DNA of 64,000 bases from Oenanthe sinensis (Eukaryota > Streptophyta > Magnoliopsida > Apiales > Apiaceae). The notes below the pieces were generated by a model. The model did not search any database, was not told where the DNA came from, and worked only from the letters and a program-made list of their open reading frames with translations. The position numbers were made by a program, and so were the translations under genes. The stretch is from contig CM053813.1 of the NCBI GenBank assembly GCA_028671895.1, positions 10,850,001 through 10,914,000 of the forward strand, written 5' to 3'. Positions 23,091 through 34,700 of this stretch are shown one piece after another. Positions within the stretch are counted from its first letter, which is position 1. Each line of letters starts with the position of its first letter.

Positions 23091-24556
23091 TGTTAAGAAT
23101 TAGGAGTCCCAGAAGTTTACAGAGGGGAGGGGTTAATATATACTTCAAAACTTTTACCCTCTTTTTGATTTAGAAAAATTTTATGAACTGTTTAATATAT
23201 TAAATCTTAAACTAGTGAAACAAGTTAAGTGTTTACAAGAACATATAACAGTAAGTATGGTAAACACAAGATGTAACTTTCAATCTAATTGTATTAAAAT
23301 GAATCTTTGCTACAATCTGAAATTCAACTTGAATTTCAGCTTCTTGTTCTAGGAAGATTACAATGTAAATTCTCAGACTTCTATCAAATATGGTTGTGCA
23401 TAAAATATATAAACAACATGTCATGTGCACATGCTCACATAAGATAGATTGGCTAAAACTAGAAATAGACAAGACATACTTTACATTTGACTAATATCTC
23501 TTTCTAGCTAACACTGTTGTGACAGACTTCTACATCCAGCCTTATACCTTCTGTCACTTGTCTTGACTATCTTCCCAGTTTCATTGTAGACTTGTCTCTA
23601 TCTTTGCAGGCTTGACTTATCCAGCAAAAATAGAGCTACAAAATTATCTGTCTTATTCCACAATTCTCCTAGAAAATAGCTTCCTTGTGCAGTCGAGTAC
23701 TCTGTTTAAATTGATTCGAGAAGTCATAGTGATTGACTTCTCGATTAAGTACTAGTTGTGACTTCTCGATTAGTCTTTGAATGATTGACTTCTCGAATGA
23801 ATAGACTTCTCGATCGCATACTTGATGACTTCTCGATTAGACTAGACTTCTCGAATATAAACTTGAAATTATGACTTCGCGAATGACTCAGCTTTACCAC
23901 TTCTCGAATGCTCCTTTTGCTAACTTCTCGAATTGTTTTTCTACACTTCTCGAATGATTCACATTTCACACTACTCGAATGGCTTCAATACTTTGACTTC
24001 TTAAATTGTTTACATAGTTCTGACTTCTCGAAGGGATGACTTCTCGACTGAGTAATTGTCTTAGTAGAATTCTCAGGTTGCTTTCCTTATTTCTCCAAAA
24101 AGTCTTCTTTTGTCTTGTTGCATGATTCAACTTGAATCTTCTAACAAACTTTATTCTTGACTTTATTTACAACTTGAAATACAATCTAATTAGACTTCTA
24201 TCTGCAATTATACATAGAAATATCTAAGTCACTGCCCTGTTATAGAAGAACAAACTATGTTATAGCAAGACAAATAATTACAAAGGCAAGGCTTGATTTG
24301 GGTCCAATAACTTGCTATCTGAATTATGAATCATGTTGTTCATGAACAATTAGTGAACTTCTACTACATGACTCATTTTTATTCTTTTATACAAGACAGT
24401 AACTTTCAAATGTACTGTCACCTAACTAATACTTTCAAATGTATTGTCTACACGTGACCACTAACTATACTATCAATGATTACATGACAGTATGTTTTAC
24501 TTAGCTTATTAAGTTTAAACTAAGTACACTAGTTGATTACACCACAATCCCTAACA
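23091..24556 (-). repeat. Element Z 5' LTR
   Basis: LTR of 1466 bases. On the plus strand it starts TGTTAAGAATTAGG and ends CAATCCCTAACA. The upper third resembles the X LTR (shared CATGTTGT-CATGAAC words, GACAGTA words and the CAATCCCTAACA end), while the lower part is different. It lies directly against Y LTR sequence at 24557, so 24556 is the outer edge of Z. Confidence 0.88.
23709..24050 (-). repeat. Cluster of ACTTCTCGA words in the Z LTR
   Basis: About 12 exact copies of ACTTCTCGA lie within 340 bases, all but the first in the same orientation, plus at least three one- or two-base variants. Spacing is irregular (about 15 to 45 bases). The words between the copies differ, so this is not a simple tandem satellite. 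Confidence 0.9.
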
Positions 24557-24967
24557 ATTTCCTTAAAAGACACCTAATTAGAAGACAAATAATAATTAGA
24601 CTCTTATTAGAAAACAAATAGTAATTTAGATAAATTTTTCAAGTGAGCTTACTTTTTAAGAATTTTTGTCAAATTCTTGCGAATATAAGTTTGTTTAATT
24701 ATAATGTTTGATAGTTTGGAGAATTGGTTAAAAGATAGACTAGAAAGAATTAAAAAACTAAATAACTTGAAAACAAATATGTTGAAATTACTAGTGGATT
24801 AGTTTTTCCACTAGTGTATATTTTTGCTTTCAAATTATCCTTGTTCTAATAACCAAGCTTCTTACAAATACAAACTACTGAGCTAAGACAAAGCACTACA
24901 AATAATTCTCTTTCACTAATGTGCTATCTTGCTCTTGTTTTTCTTCTTTGCTACAAAAATGAACTAT
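24557..24967 (-). repeat. Element Y LTR, distal piece
   Basis: Continuation of the Y 3' LTR on the lower side of the solo LTR. It aligns by eye with the last third of the W LTR (for instance the TAGAACAA and AAAAACTAATCCA words on the minus strand). The true LTR end is not reached because Z begins at 24556. Confidence 0.72.
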
Positions 24968-24972
24968 TAAAC
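24968..24972. other. Target-site duplication, left copy (TAAAC)
   Basis: Five bases TAAAC directly before the solo LTR, repeated directly after it at 26521-26525. Confidence 0.92.
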
Positions 24973-26520
24973 TGAAGGGTTTCGAGGCACAAATGCAGCG
25001 GAATAAACGCGAAAAATAAATCAAAATAGTGAAACCCTTTGCAGGATCCATGCGAAAACAAAAGATTTAATTCGGAGATAAAGAATAAATACATTTAGAA
25101 GCTTTAACAGTTCATTAATGGAAGATTAATGGAGGTCCAAAACTTGTTTAATCACCATGTATCCCGTTATTGCGATCTACGCTCTACGGTATCCACAAGA
25201 ACACTTTTCATGAATGATTGATGTGTACTAGCACCCGAAAACTGCTTCTCTCTCTCTATCTTCCTCTTTTCTCAAAACGGCTAGAGTTTTAGTAAAAATA
25301 TGTCACTCTTATTAAATCAGCCCATAAAGATATTATATAGAGAGAGGAATAAGTTTTCTAATTATAATCCAATTATAATTAATACTAATCCAAAATTCTA
25401 AATTATTTAATTAAGTCTCACTTAATTAATTAATTATTAATTTTGGAATTAGTTTAAATAATTCATTTGTTCTATTTATATAATTAATTAAGTCATACTT
25501 AATTAATATCATAAATAAAATAAATTACTTATTTAATTTAAATTCACAATTTAAATTATTTCTCCTTCAAGCGTTCTTTGTGTGTGATCCTGTAGGTTAT
25601 TATTACGTTTACAACAATTTTAATATCTAATTAAAATTGTAAACAATGAGCGGCATCTAGTAATACATCATTCCTACCCAAGTAATAATAATAAATCGGT
25701 GATTCGATTAAGCCTTTCGTGAATAATGTTCCATGTAATATAATCCATTTAATCTTGATATTATAGATTAAACTCAAGGCAAGTCTTGTGTCATCCTCTT
25801 CATAATTTAATCTTTATTTTCTTGATCGATGAGTAGACTATTAAAATCAAATAAACATTTGAGCACGGCCGTGCATTTCATAGTCTCACTCAAACAAGAG
25901 GCCAATAATATCACTCTTAAAATTAGGAGGATTAAATCTCATCTACATCATTCATATTTCTCATACGATTCATAATATACCCAATGTCCACTTTTATCAT
26001 CACCCGGTCAAAGGTAACTTTTAATGTAATCAAAGTATATTAATTTTCCTATAGAAATATAATGATTTTAGGTCTAAGGATCATTACACCATTATCACAG
26101 TGAGAATTGCTTATGACACTTATTTAACATGTAGAATCTCACGACGGGTCATTCCAGTGCCATGCATTGAGACATACACTTATGTTCTTGACTTTAGTAT
26201 CACCATACCTATGACCAATGAGATGTGGTCATCTGTCAAGAAACATACTAGTCTTTGTGCATTATTATTGTCCTTAAATAATAATACTCGACTAGGGAAT
26301 TTTAGGAATAAGATACTATTCATATAATCTCATTTTTAAGTCACATACTTAAAGATATATAATACGTATCAAAATTCCAAGGACATTTATTATGCTTTCA
26401 ATTTATTACGTAATAAATAAAACATAATAACTAAATAATAATCAATAAAACATAATCCTTAATAATAAATATTTTTCTTAAAATATAAAAAGTATTGTCT
26501 CTAGAGCACAATTACTAACA
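24973..26520 (-). mobile_element. Solo LTR of the C type
   Basis: A single LTR of 1548 bases. It starts TGAAGGGTTTCGAGG and ends TTACTAACA on the plus strand, with no internal region and perfect 5-bp TAAAC duplications on both sides. This is the standard product of recombination between the two LTRs of one inserted element. It is very close to the 5' LTR of C at 17118-18661. It sits inside the Y LTR, between its two pieces. Confidence 0.95.
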
Positions 26521-26525
26521 TAAAC
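26521..26525. other. Target-site duplication, right copy (TAAAC)
   Basis: Second copy of the TAAAC duplication flanking the solo LTR. Confidence 0.92.
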
Positions 26526-27381
26526 TATATATAGCAACTCATCTCTACTTCCATTTCCTATCGAATGTATTTTTTCCATAAAGTACATTCTACAATGTTT
26601 ACATGAAAATAGAATGTAGTTACTTTCACAGTTTTCATAGACCTTTGTCTTATTCTGGACTAGTCTTTGTCTTGATCTTCTCCTTGAAGACTGTGTTCCT
26701 TTAAAAGTCTTCACAGTCCTGACAAAACTGTCTTCCATTGATTTAGACTTCTGCAAAGATCCCTTTCATTTGCCTTTAACTATTTTGGGAAACTTTGATC
26801 AACTGATAACTGCTGTTAAGCTTATCAGTTGAGTCTTCTTTGCTTATTCATCAATGGATAAGTTATTCATTGATCAATTAGTGTATCAATGGATATTTGA
26901 GCATCCATCGATTCCCTTATCCATTGATTGTATTTTATTCGTTGATTGCCTTGATGTTTTTATCTGTTGATTAAGATCCATTGATTTGACTTTTATTGAC
27001 CTTTTATCAATCGATTAATCACCCATATTCATTGACTCCTTTATCCATTGATCACTTCATTTGATAGAATTCTGACTTAGAATATTTACACTTTGTCAGC
27101 CATTCTTCACATCCGTTGATGAGATATCAATCGAAGCCAATAAACATCAGTTGATTAAATCATCACATCCATCGACATATTACAATCAATTGATAATGAA
27201 ATGAATTCTAAATCACTGTTACACTCTATTTTATCAGTTGATTAATAATAACTTCAAATGATAAATAGTTTCCTAGTCAATGGATATTTTTATATCACAT
27301 ATCCATTGATTAGATACAAAATTAATATCAAACTTACAATTCTAGATAATTTATTATCATCATACAACATGATTTCTAACA
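26526..27381 (-). repeat. Element Y 3' LTR, proximal piece
   Basis: On the plus strand it ends TTTCTAACA at 27381, next to the polypurine tract. Bases about 26795-27310 carry at least 20 words of the form ATCAATTGAT, ATCCATTGAT or ATCGATTGAT, as in the W LTR. Together with 24557-24967 it gives a Y LTR of at least about 1270 bases. Confidence 0.85.
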
Positions 27382-27398
27382 ATCTCCCCCTATTTATG
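27382..27398 (-). other. Element Y polypurine tract
   Basis: Minus strand reads AAATAGGGGGAGAT directly before the LTR start TGTTAG. Bases 27399-27512 are the short 3' untranslated stretch. Confidence 0.88.
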
Positions 27399-27512
27399 AA
27401 TATTAATAATAATCATAAATCTAAGTTGATGTTAACCAAAACCCTAAACATTTTTAATACATTGAGAATCATAAATTGACATAAAAGAAACATGAAACTA
27501 GATGTACCAGTA

Positions 27513-30153
27513 TCATGTGATTTCTGAGAAAAATTCTGATGAACTTGACTTGTCTAATTTCTTTTCTTCCTTCTTCTCATTCTCTTCCATTTGCCTGAAC
27601 AGTGATCCCTTAAATATCTTCTCATCTTCAACACTGTAATCCAATTGACTAGCCAAGTAATTCAGCTCCAGATTTGTCAATTTCCTGATTTCCTTGCAAA
27701 TGTCAATGCATCTTTCTTTGTCATCCCTATCTGTGTAAAGCATCATGTAGAAGGGTTCATGAAGAACTTTTCTTCCTTCAGGATTCCAGATTTTTATTAC
27801 TTCTTCTTTTTCTTCCTGAATTGGAGCCTCTCTCATGATGGTCATTCTTTATAAAATATCATTGGACAGTTCTTGAGTTAAATAGTAATTCCTGTTAAGA
27901 AGAGTGTAGATATTTCTCAGAGTTGCATAGTTATGTTCCATCACCTGTATAAAAGTAAAGGTGAGATATGAGCCATCTTCATATTCAAAGTGAAGAAGAT
28001 CTACACCCCTCTTTCTTTGGCCTTTTGTTGTAATTAACCCTTGTGATCTAATTGGGATGTAATTGCTTGTCCTTGACTGGAACAGTTCTACTTCTCTTGG
28101 TTGATCACTGTCAATTCTTTGAATTTTGTTTTCCTTTGACTATTTTTCCTCAGCCAGTTCTCCTTCATCAACATTCAGTTTTCTCTTTACTCCTGCAGAC
28201 TTGGAGGATCTGTTTGCTCTTTGCTTTGTTATTTTCTTCTCAGCCTCAATTTTTCTATCTTCAAGAAACTCATCATGTTCTTCATCATTTTTTTTTAAGA
28301 ATTATGGTCAGTTCATCTCCTGCCTGCTCCTGCTTCATTCTATCCTTGACACCAACCACTATTGCATTATGTAATAGTTTCTCACCACATCCTAAGATAA
28401 CCTTTTTCTTCTTCTTTCCATCTTCAATCTGTATACATTTTCATTTCCTATCTCCTGGTTGTGAGCTTCCTCTTTCATCCATCTGTATTCCTCCAGCCTC
28501 ATGAGATTCAAAAATTGCAATTTCAGAAGTTGATTTTTCTAACAATGAAGTAATTGTTGTGATCTCAATTGGCTTTTCCTCATTGATAACCTTGGTCCTC
28601 ATTTCCAATGCTTCAAATCTTTGAACAATTTTCTTGGCCATTTTTCTTTTCTTGGCAAGTGGGTCCTACTTAGATATGATAGCCTCAGAAGTTTGGATTT
28701 GATTCTCCACCACCCTCCTTAATTCAGCATTTTCCTTCTCCCCCTTTTTGTTATCAGTAATAGTTGACAAGGGTTGAGAAGAGAAAGGTTTGTCCAATAG
28801 TGTACTGAAAAGCTTGACTTGAATAACCTGATTGGCTAGAATCTGTTGCATGTTGAGTTCCATGGCAGTAACCCTCTTTTCTAACTCCGTAACTTTATTT
28901 TTGGCATTAAACACTATGTCAAGTCTCTGCTTGATTCTGCTCAGGAGAGTGAGGCTTAGTCTGGAGTCTATTGTTGAGTCAAAGTGAGTCCTTGCACTCT
29001 CAATGTCATATTTAACTTGTCTTAACTCATTCCTTGTGCTGGTGACATGAAGCTTTTGAACTTTGAAATTATCTCTATAAAAGTTCAATATCCTCCTTTG
29101 AACAGGGTCCTCAATGTTCACTTCAGCCATGGACCTTCTGTACTGAGTCATTATTTCTCTCTCAGTGTTAGCTAGAGTGGCTTCACCATCTCTCATAATG
29201 GGCTCCAATGTGTCATCATCACCCTCAGATTCAAAGTCTTCAGGATTCATGTGAGAGACATCATTAGGCATCCTTGATAAAGCTTCTTTCTCACTCCTGA
29301 ACTCCTCCTCAGTTTGCACCAATCCCAGAATCTGCTCCGCTTCTTGATTTGTAGCTGCTGCCAAGTGTTGGTAATGAGGGCCTTCATGGTGAAAGGTGTC
29401 AGCATTTAGATAAACATCAATTTCATCATCATACATCATGAGGGCATCTACAACTCCTGCAGGAACTCCAACCTCTCCAACTCCCCCTAACTCCAACTCC
29501 AACTCCTGGGTGTGTTCTGCTACAAAATCCTCAGTTTTAGAAGATGAAGCTTCATGGATAGAAGACAAGGACTTCTCTCTATTATTTTCTCTCTCACTCT
29601 CTTCTCTCTTTTCTTTCATCAGGATTTCATCCTAGAAACTCTCCATTCCTTTACTTTGTGCACATATTTCATCACCTACTAAGGTGGAACTTTCAATCCT
29701 CACACCCTATCTTTTTTCCACCTCAGAAGAAATTGAGGGCCTCTCAATCACACTCTCATTTTGCCAGGATATGCAAATCCTTCCTCTCACTCACCTCACC
29801 CACGCCACTCAAACCTAATAAAGTGTGGTCAACTTCAACTAGAGAATCAAAAAATGGAATATCAGTTGAAGCAACAATCGATGGATAAGAAGTGGTGATC
29901 GATAGATAAAAAGTATTCATCGATTGATGAATATCTGTCGAAATAAGCTTGTCGATGGATGTGAGGATATCCATCGATGGATGAGTGGAAGTCAATGGAT
30001 GTTGGATATTATCAATTGATGTAGAAATATCGATCGACTTAGAAGAATGGTAAATATTATCCTGCTCAGCCAAGGTGTTAACCTTTTGTGGTGAATCAGG
30101 TGAGAGTGTTGACACCACCCTAAGTTGTAAGGAGGGTGAATTAAAACAGTGAT
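27513..30153 (-). pseudogene. Element Y: env-like gene, part distal to the A-minus insertion
   Basis: Continues the env-like reading after the insertion. Frames lie at 30118-29756, 29619-28666 (317 codons), 28641-28441 and 27845-27513. The 29619 frame contains EREIMTQYRRSMAEVNIEDP and a long heptad-like region (RQVKYDIESARTHFDS, then LEKRVTAMELNMQQIL) that suggests a coiled coil. The end is LDKSSSSEFFSEIT and a stop at 27513. Stretch 29850-30050 encodes Ile/Ser/Asp/Thr-rich residues built from the Y decamer (SIDISTSIDNIQ). Several stops and frame changes make it a pseudogene. Function unknown. Confidence 0.8.
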
Positions 30154-30158
30154 GTTAT
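30154..30158. other. Target-site duplication, left copy (GTTAT)
   Basis: Five bases GTTAT directly before A-minus, repeated at 39115-39119. Confidence 0.95.
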
Positions 30159-31703
30159 TGTTGGGTTCCGAGGCATAAAACGCAGCGGATAAACGTAAAT
30201 ATAACGAAAAATTTCGGAACCCTAACGCAGGATCATGTATAAGATTGGACGGATTATGGTGATAATCGAATCATACCTATTACGATCTTGAATGTCACGA
30301 ACTCAACGGAGATCCTTGCTATCACGACTTGTGTCTTCCTCTCGAAAACACCTCTATGGTATCCACACGAGCACCTTCAAGAGCGTCTCACGATCTTGAT
30401 TACGGAGTGGATGTACTAGCAAACCTTTGATAATTCAAATTGTCTTCCTGCCTCTTTGCTGCCTCTTCTAGGGTTTTTCTATAAAAAAACGTGTTGTGCC
30501 TCTTAACCCTACATTATCTATTTATAATGTTTGGTTAACAGGCCCATAGCAGCAAAGCCTAACCCATGTAGGTATAGGAAAATAATAAAACGAATTTTAT
30601 TATTTAATTAATAACTAAGTCACACTTAATTATTATGGGCAGAAATACAATTCTAATTTGAATTTATATTATCTTAATTAATTAAGTCTCACTTAATTAA
30701 TATAATAAAAATTCAAATAATTATCAATTAATTTAAATCTATAATTTAAATTAACTATTCCTCTAAGTGCTCTTTGCGTGTGACCCTATAGGCTATTATT
30801 TAATTGGCAATAATTTTATTCTCCAATAAAATTATAAACAATGAGCGGCATCTAGTAATACATCATTGCTACCCAATTAAACAATAATTAAATCGTGATT
30901 CGATAAAACCTTTCGTGATTAATGTTTCCGTGTAATATAATCCTTTTAACCATATATATTATAGATTAAACTCGAGGCATGTATTTAGTCATCCTCTTCA
31001 ACATTTAATCCGGGTTTACTTGATCCATGAGTAGACTATGAAAACAAATCATTATTTGAGCACGGCCATGCATTTTATAGTCTCACTCAATCAAGAGACC
31101 AATAATATCTCTCCTAATTATAGGAGGGTTAAATCCTTTATCTATCATTCATATTTCTCATACGACTCATGATATACCCGATGTCCACTTTTATCATTAC
31201 CCGGTCAAAGGTAACTTTTAATGTAGTCAAAGTATATTAATCCTCGTATAAAAATATAATGATCTCAAGTCAGAGGATCATTACACCATTATCACTTTGA
31301 GTCTTTCTTATGACTTTATTAAACATGAAGAATCTCACTGTGGGTCTGTCCAGTACCATGTACTCCTGCATGTACCTATGTGTTGACTTTAGTATCCCCA
31401 TACTTATAACCAATGAGATGTGGTTATCTGTCAAACAACATACTAGTCTATTTATGTATTATTATTGTCCTATAATAATAATACTCGACTAGGGACATTT
31501 AAGAATATGATATATTATATAATCTTAAGTTCAAGTCATGTACTAAACTATACAATGTGTATCATGATTCTAAGGACATTTATTATGCTAACAAATATAT
31601 CGCAGTAATTAAAGTCATAATAAATATGTTTATTGAATAATCAATTGACATAAAGGTTTATCAAAATAAACATTGTATTGCCTCTAGGGCACCTACACCA
31701 ACA
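30159..31703 (-). repeat. A-minus 3' LTR
   Basis: On the plus strand it starts TGTTGGGTTCCGAGGC and ends CACCTACACCAACA. It contains the blocks shared with C, such as GCGGCATCTAGTAATACATC near 30844. Transcription signals could not be assigned with confidence. Confidence 0.96.
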
Positions 31704-31715
31704 ATCTCCCACTTG
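31704..31715 (-). other. A-minus polypurine tract
   Basis: Minus strand reads CAAGTGGGAGAT directly before the LTR start TGTTGG, overlapping the end of the stretch just after the gag-pol stop. Confidence 0.88.
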
Positions 31716-31717
31716 CA

Positions 31718-34700
31718 CTAAAGCCAATCACCCATGTATCTAATATCCATGGAACTAGTGTGACCGTCGTGCTTCTTCTGCGATAAGCCTTTGGTCAGTG
31801 GGTCTGCAATGTTATCATTTGTGTGTACTTTACATATGTGTATGTCACCCCTTTCATTAATCTCTCGAATGAGGTGATATCTCCTGAGTATGTGTTTGGT
31901 TCGGGAGTGAGCTCTAGGTTCTTTAGCCTGTGCAATGGCTCCATTATTATCGCAGTATAGATCAATGGGATCTGCGATCGATGGAACCACTCCCAAATCA
32001 TTAATGAATTTTCGAATCCAAACAGCTTCCTTAGCCGCTTCACAAGCTGCAATGTACTCAGCCTCCATTGTAGAATCAGCTACTGTTTCTTGCTTTGAAC
32101 TCTTCCAACTCACAGCACCTCCGTTTAGACAAAACACAAAACCAGACTGTGATACAGTATCATCCCTGTCTGTTTGGAAACTTGCATCGGTGTAACCTTT
32201 TACAACCAGTTTCTCCTCTCCTCCATACACCAAGAATGAATCTTTAGTCCTTTTCAAGTACTTTAGAATATTCTTGACAGACGTCCAGTGACCTTCACCT
32301 GGATTAGATTGGTATCTGCTCGTCATGCTTAAAGCATACGAAACATCTGGGCGAGTACATACCATTGCATACATGATGGATCCAATTGCTGAGGCATATG
32401 GAACCTTACTCATGCGGTCCTTGTCATCCAATGATTTTGGACACTGATCTTTAGAGATCGTTATCCCTTGAGATACGGGGACATATCCCCTTTTTGCATT
32501 TTGCATACCAAAACGATGCAAAACCTTTTCGATGTATGTACTCTGACTTAGACCGATCATCCTTCTAGATCTATCCCTATAGATCCTCATTCCTAGAATG
32601 TAGGATGCTTCTCCTAAGTCTTTCATAGAGAAGTTGCTCCCTAACCAAATCTTAACAGCCTTGAGAGAAGGTATGTCATTCCCCATTAGTAGTATATCAT
32701 CAACATATAGTACTATGAATGCCACATGGCTCCCACTAACCTTCTTGTAAACACAAGGTTCATCTTCGTTTTGAACAAAGCCATACTCCTTGACTGTTTC
32801 ATCAAAACGGATATTCCATCTCCTAGAGGCTTGCTTCAATCCATAAATGGATCGACGTAATTTACATACCTTGCTAACATTCCTTGGATTGACAAAACCT
32901 TCAGGTTGTGTCATGTACACATCCACATCCTCTTCAAGGATTCCGTTAAGGAAGGCTGTTTTGACATCCATTTGCCAGATTTCATAATCATGGAATGCTG
33001 CAATAGCAAGCAAAATCCTTATGGACTTGACCATAGCCACTGGTGAGAAAGTCTCATCATAGTCAATACCATGAATTTGTCTGAAACCTTTTGCAACCAG
33101 CCTTGCTTTATAGGTCTGAACATTTCCATCCATGTCAGTTTTCTTCTTGAAAACCCATTTGCACCCTATGGGTTTTACCCCTTCAGGTGGATCAACCAAG
33201 GTCCATACTCGGTTTTCGTACATGGAATCCATCTCGGATTTCATGGCTTCTAGCCATCTCTTAGAGTCTGGACTGTTCGTAGCATCTTGGTATGTGAGAG
33301 GCTCATCTTCGTCTATGAGCATCAAATCACCACATTGAGTCAAGAGAAATCCATATCTCTCTGGCTCATGGCGAATTCTACCAGTTCTACGAACAACCTG
33401 TGTTTGTTGAGCATTATCATTATCCTGCTCTTGTTCCACTTCAGGTTCAATGCTATTTTGTGGTTCTCGATCTTCATCGAGGTCTATAGTTCTCCCACTG
33501 TTTCTTTTGGAAACAAAATCTCTTTCCATGAAAACAGCATCTCGAGCAATGAACACTTTCTGCTCAGTAGGACTATAGAAATTGTACGCCTTTGTTTCCT
33601 TAGGGTATCCCACAAAATTGCACTCTTCAGATTTAGGTCCAAGCTTGTCAGATACTTGACGCTTCACAAACGCCTTGCATCCCCAAACTTTCATAAAGCT
33701 CATGCCTGACCGTTTCTTCTCCCATATCTCATATGGAGTCTTTTGAACCTTCTTAGTAGGAACACGGTTAAGTGTGAAAGCCGCTGTTTCTAGAGCATAA
33801 CCCCAGAAAGTAATTGGAAGATCTGCATGACTCATCATCGATCGCACCATGTCCAACAAGGTGCGATTTCTCCTCTCTGAAACTCCATTCCATTGAGGTG
33901 TACCTGGCGGAGTGAGTTGTGATACAATACCACACTCCTTTAAATAATCTTTAAATTCAGTGCTCAAGTATTCTCCTCCACGATCAGATCGTAAGATTTT
34001 AATACTTGCACCTCCGCCAATTTGCTTCTCTACTTCAGCTTTGTATTCTTTGAACTTTTCAAAAGAATCGGATTTATTCTTCATAAGATATACATATCCA
34101 TATCTACTGAAATCATCAGTAAATGTTATGAAGTAGTAGTAGCCTCCTCTAGCCATCACACGCATTGGGCCACATACATCACTATGTATTAGCTCCAAAC
34201 GTTCAGTGGCCCTTTGACCCTTACCAGTGAAAGGGGCTTTAGTCATTTTACCAAGCAAACAAGATTCGCATTCTTGGTATGATTCAAAATCAAACTTATC
34301 CAAATATCCATCCTTATGTAATTTGGATATGCGTTTCTCATTTATATGGCCTAGACGACAATGCCAGAGGTATGTTTGATTTGAGTCATTAACTTTAAGT
34401 CGTTTGTTTTCTATATTACAGACAGGATTATCTAAGTCAAGAACATATAAACCATTAAACAAACGCGCAACACCATAGGTTAAAGCATTCAAAGCAAAAG
34501 AGCAACTGTTGTCCTTTATTGTAAACGAAAAACCTTTCTTGTCCAAACAAGAAACAGAAATAATGTTTCTGCGAATTGCAGGCACGTAATAACAATTCTC
34601 CAGTTCTAAAACTAGCCCAGAGGGCAGAGATAAATAATAGGTTCCTACAGCTAAAGCAGCAACTCTTGCTCCGTTGCCAACTCGTAAGTCCATTTCTCCT

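Noticed and set aside
23709..24050. CRISPR-like array
   Set aside because: The repeated word is only 9-10 bases, spacing is irregular, and the sequence is a plant LTR.
33071..33709. Plus-strand frames opposite the A-minus gag-pol
   Set aside because: They are the reverse reading of RT and integrase. The same shadows appear opposite the A-plus copies.
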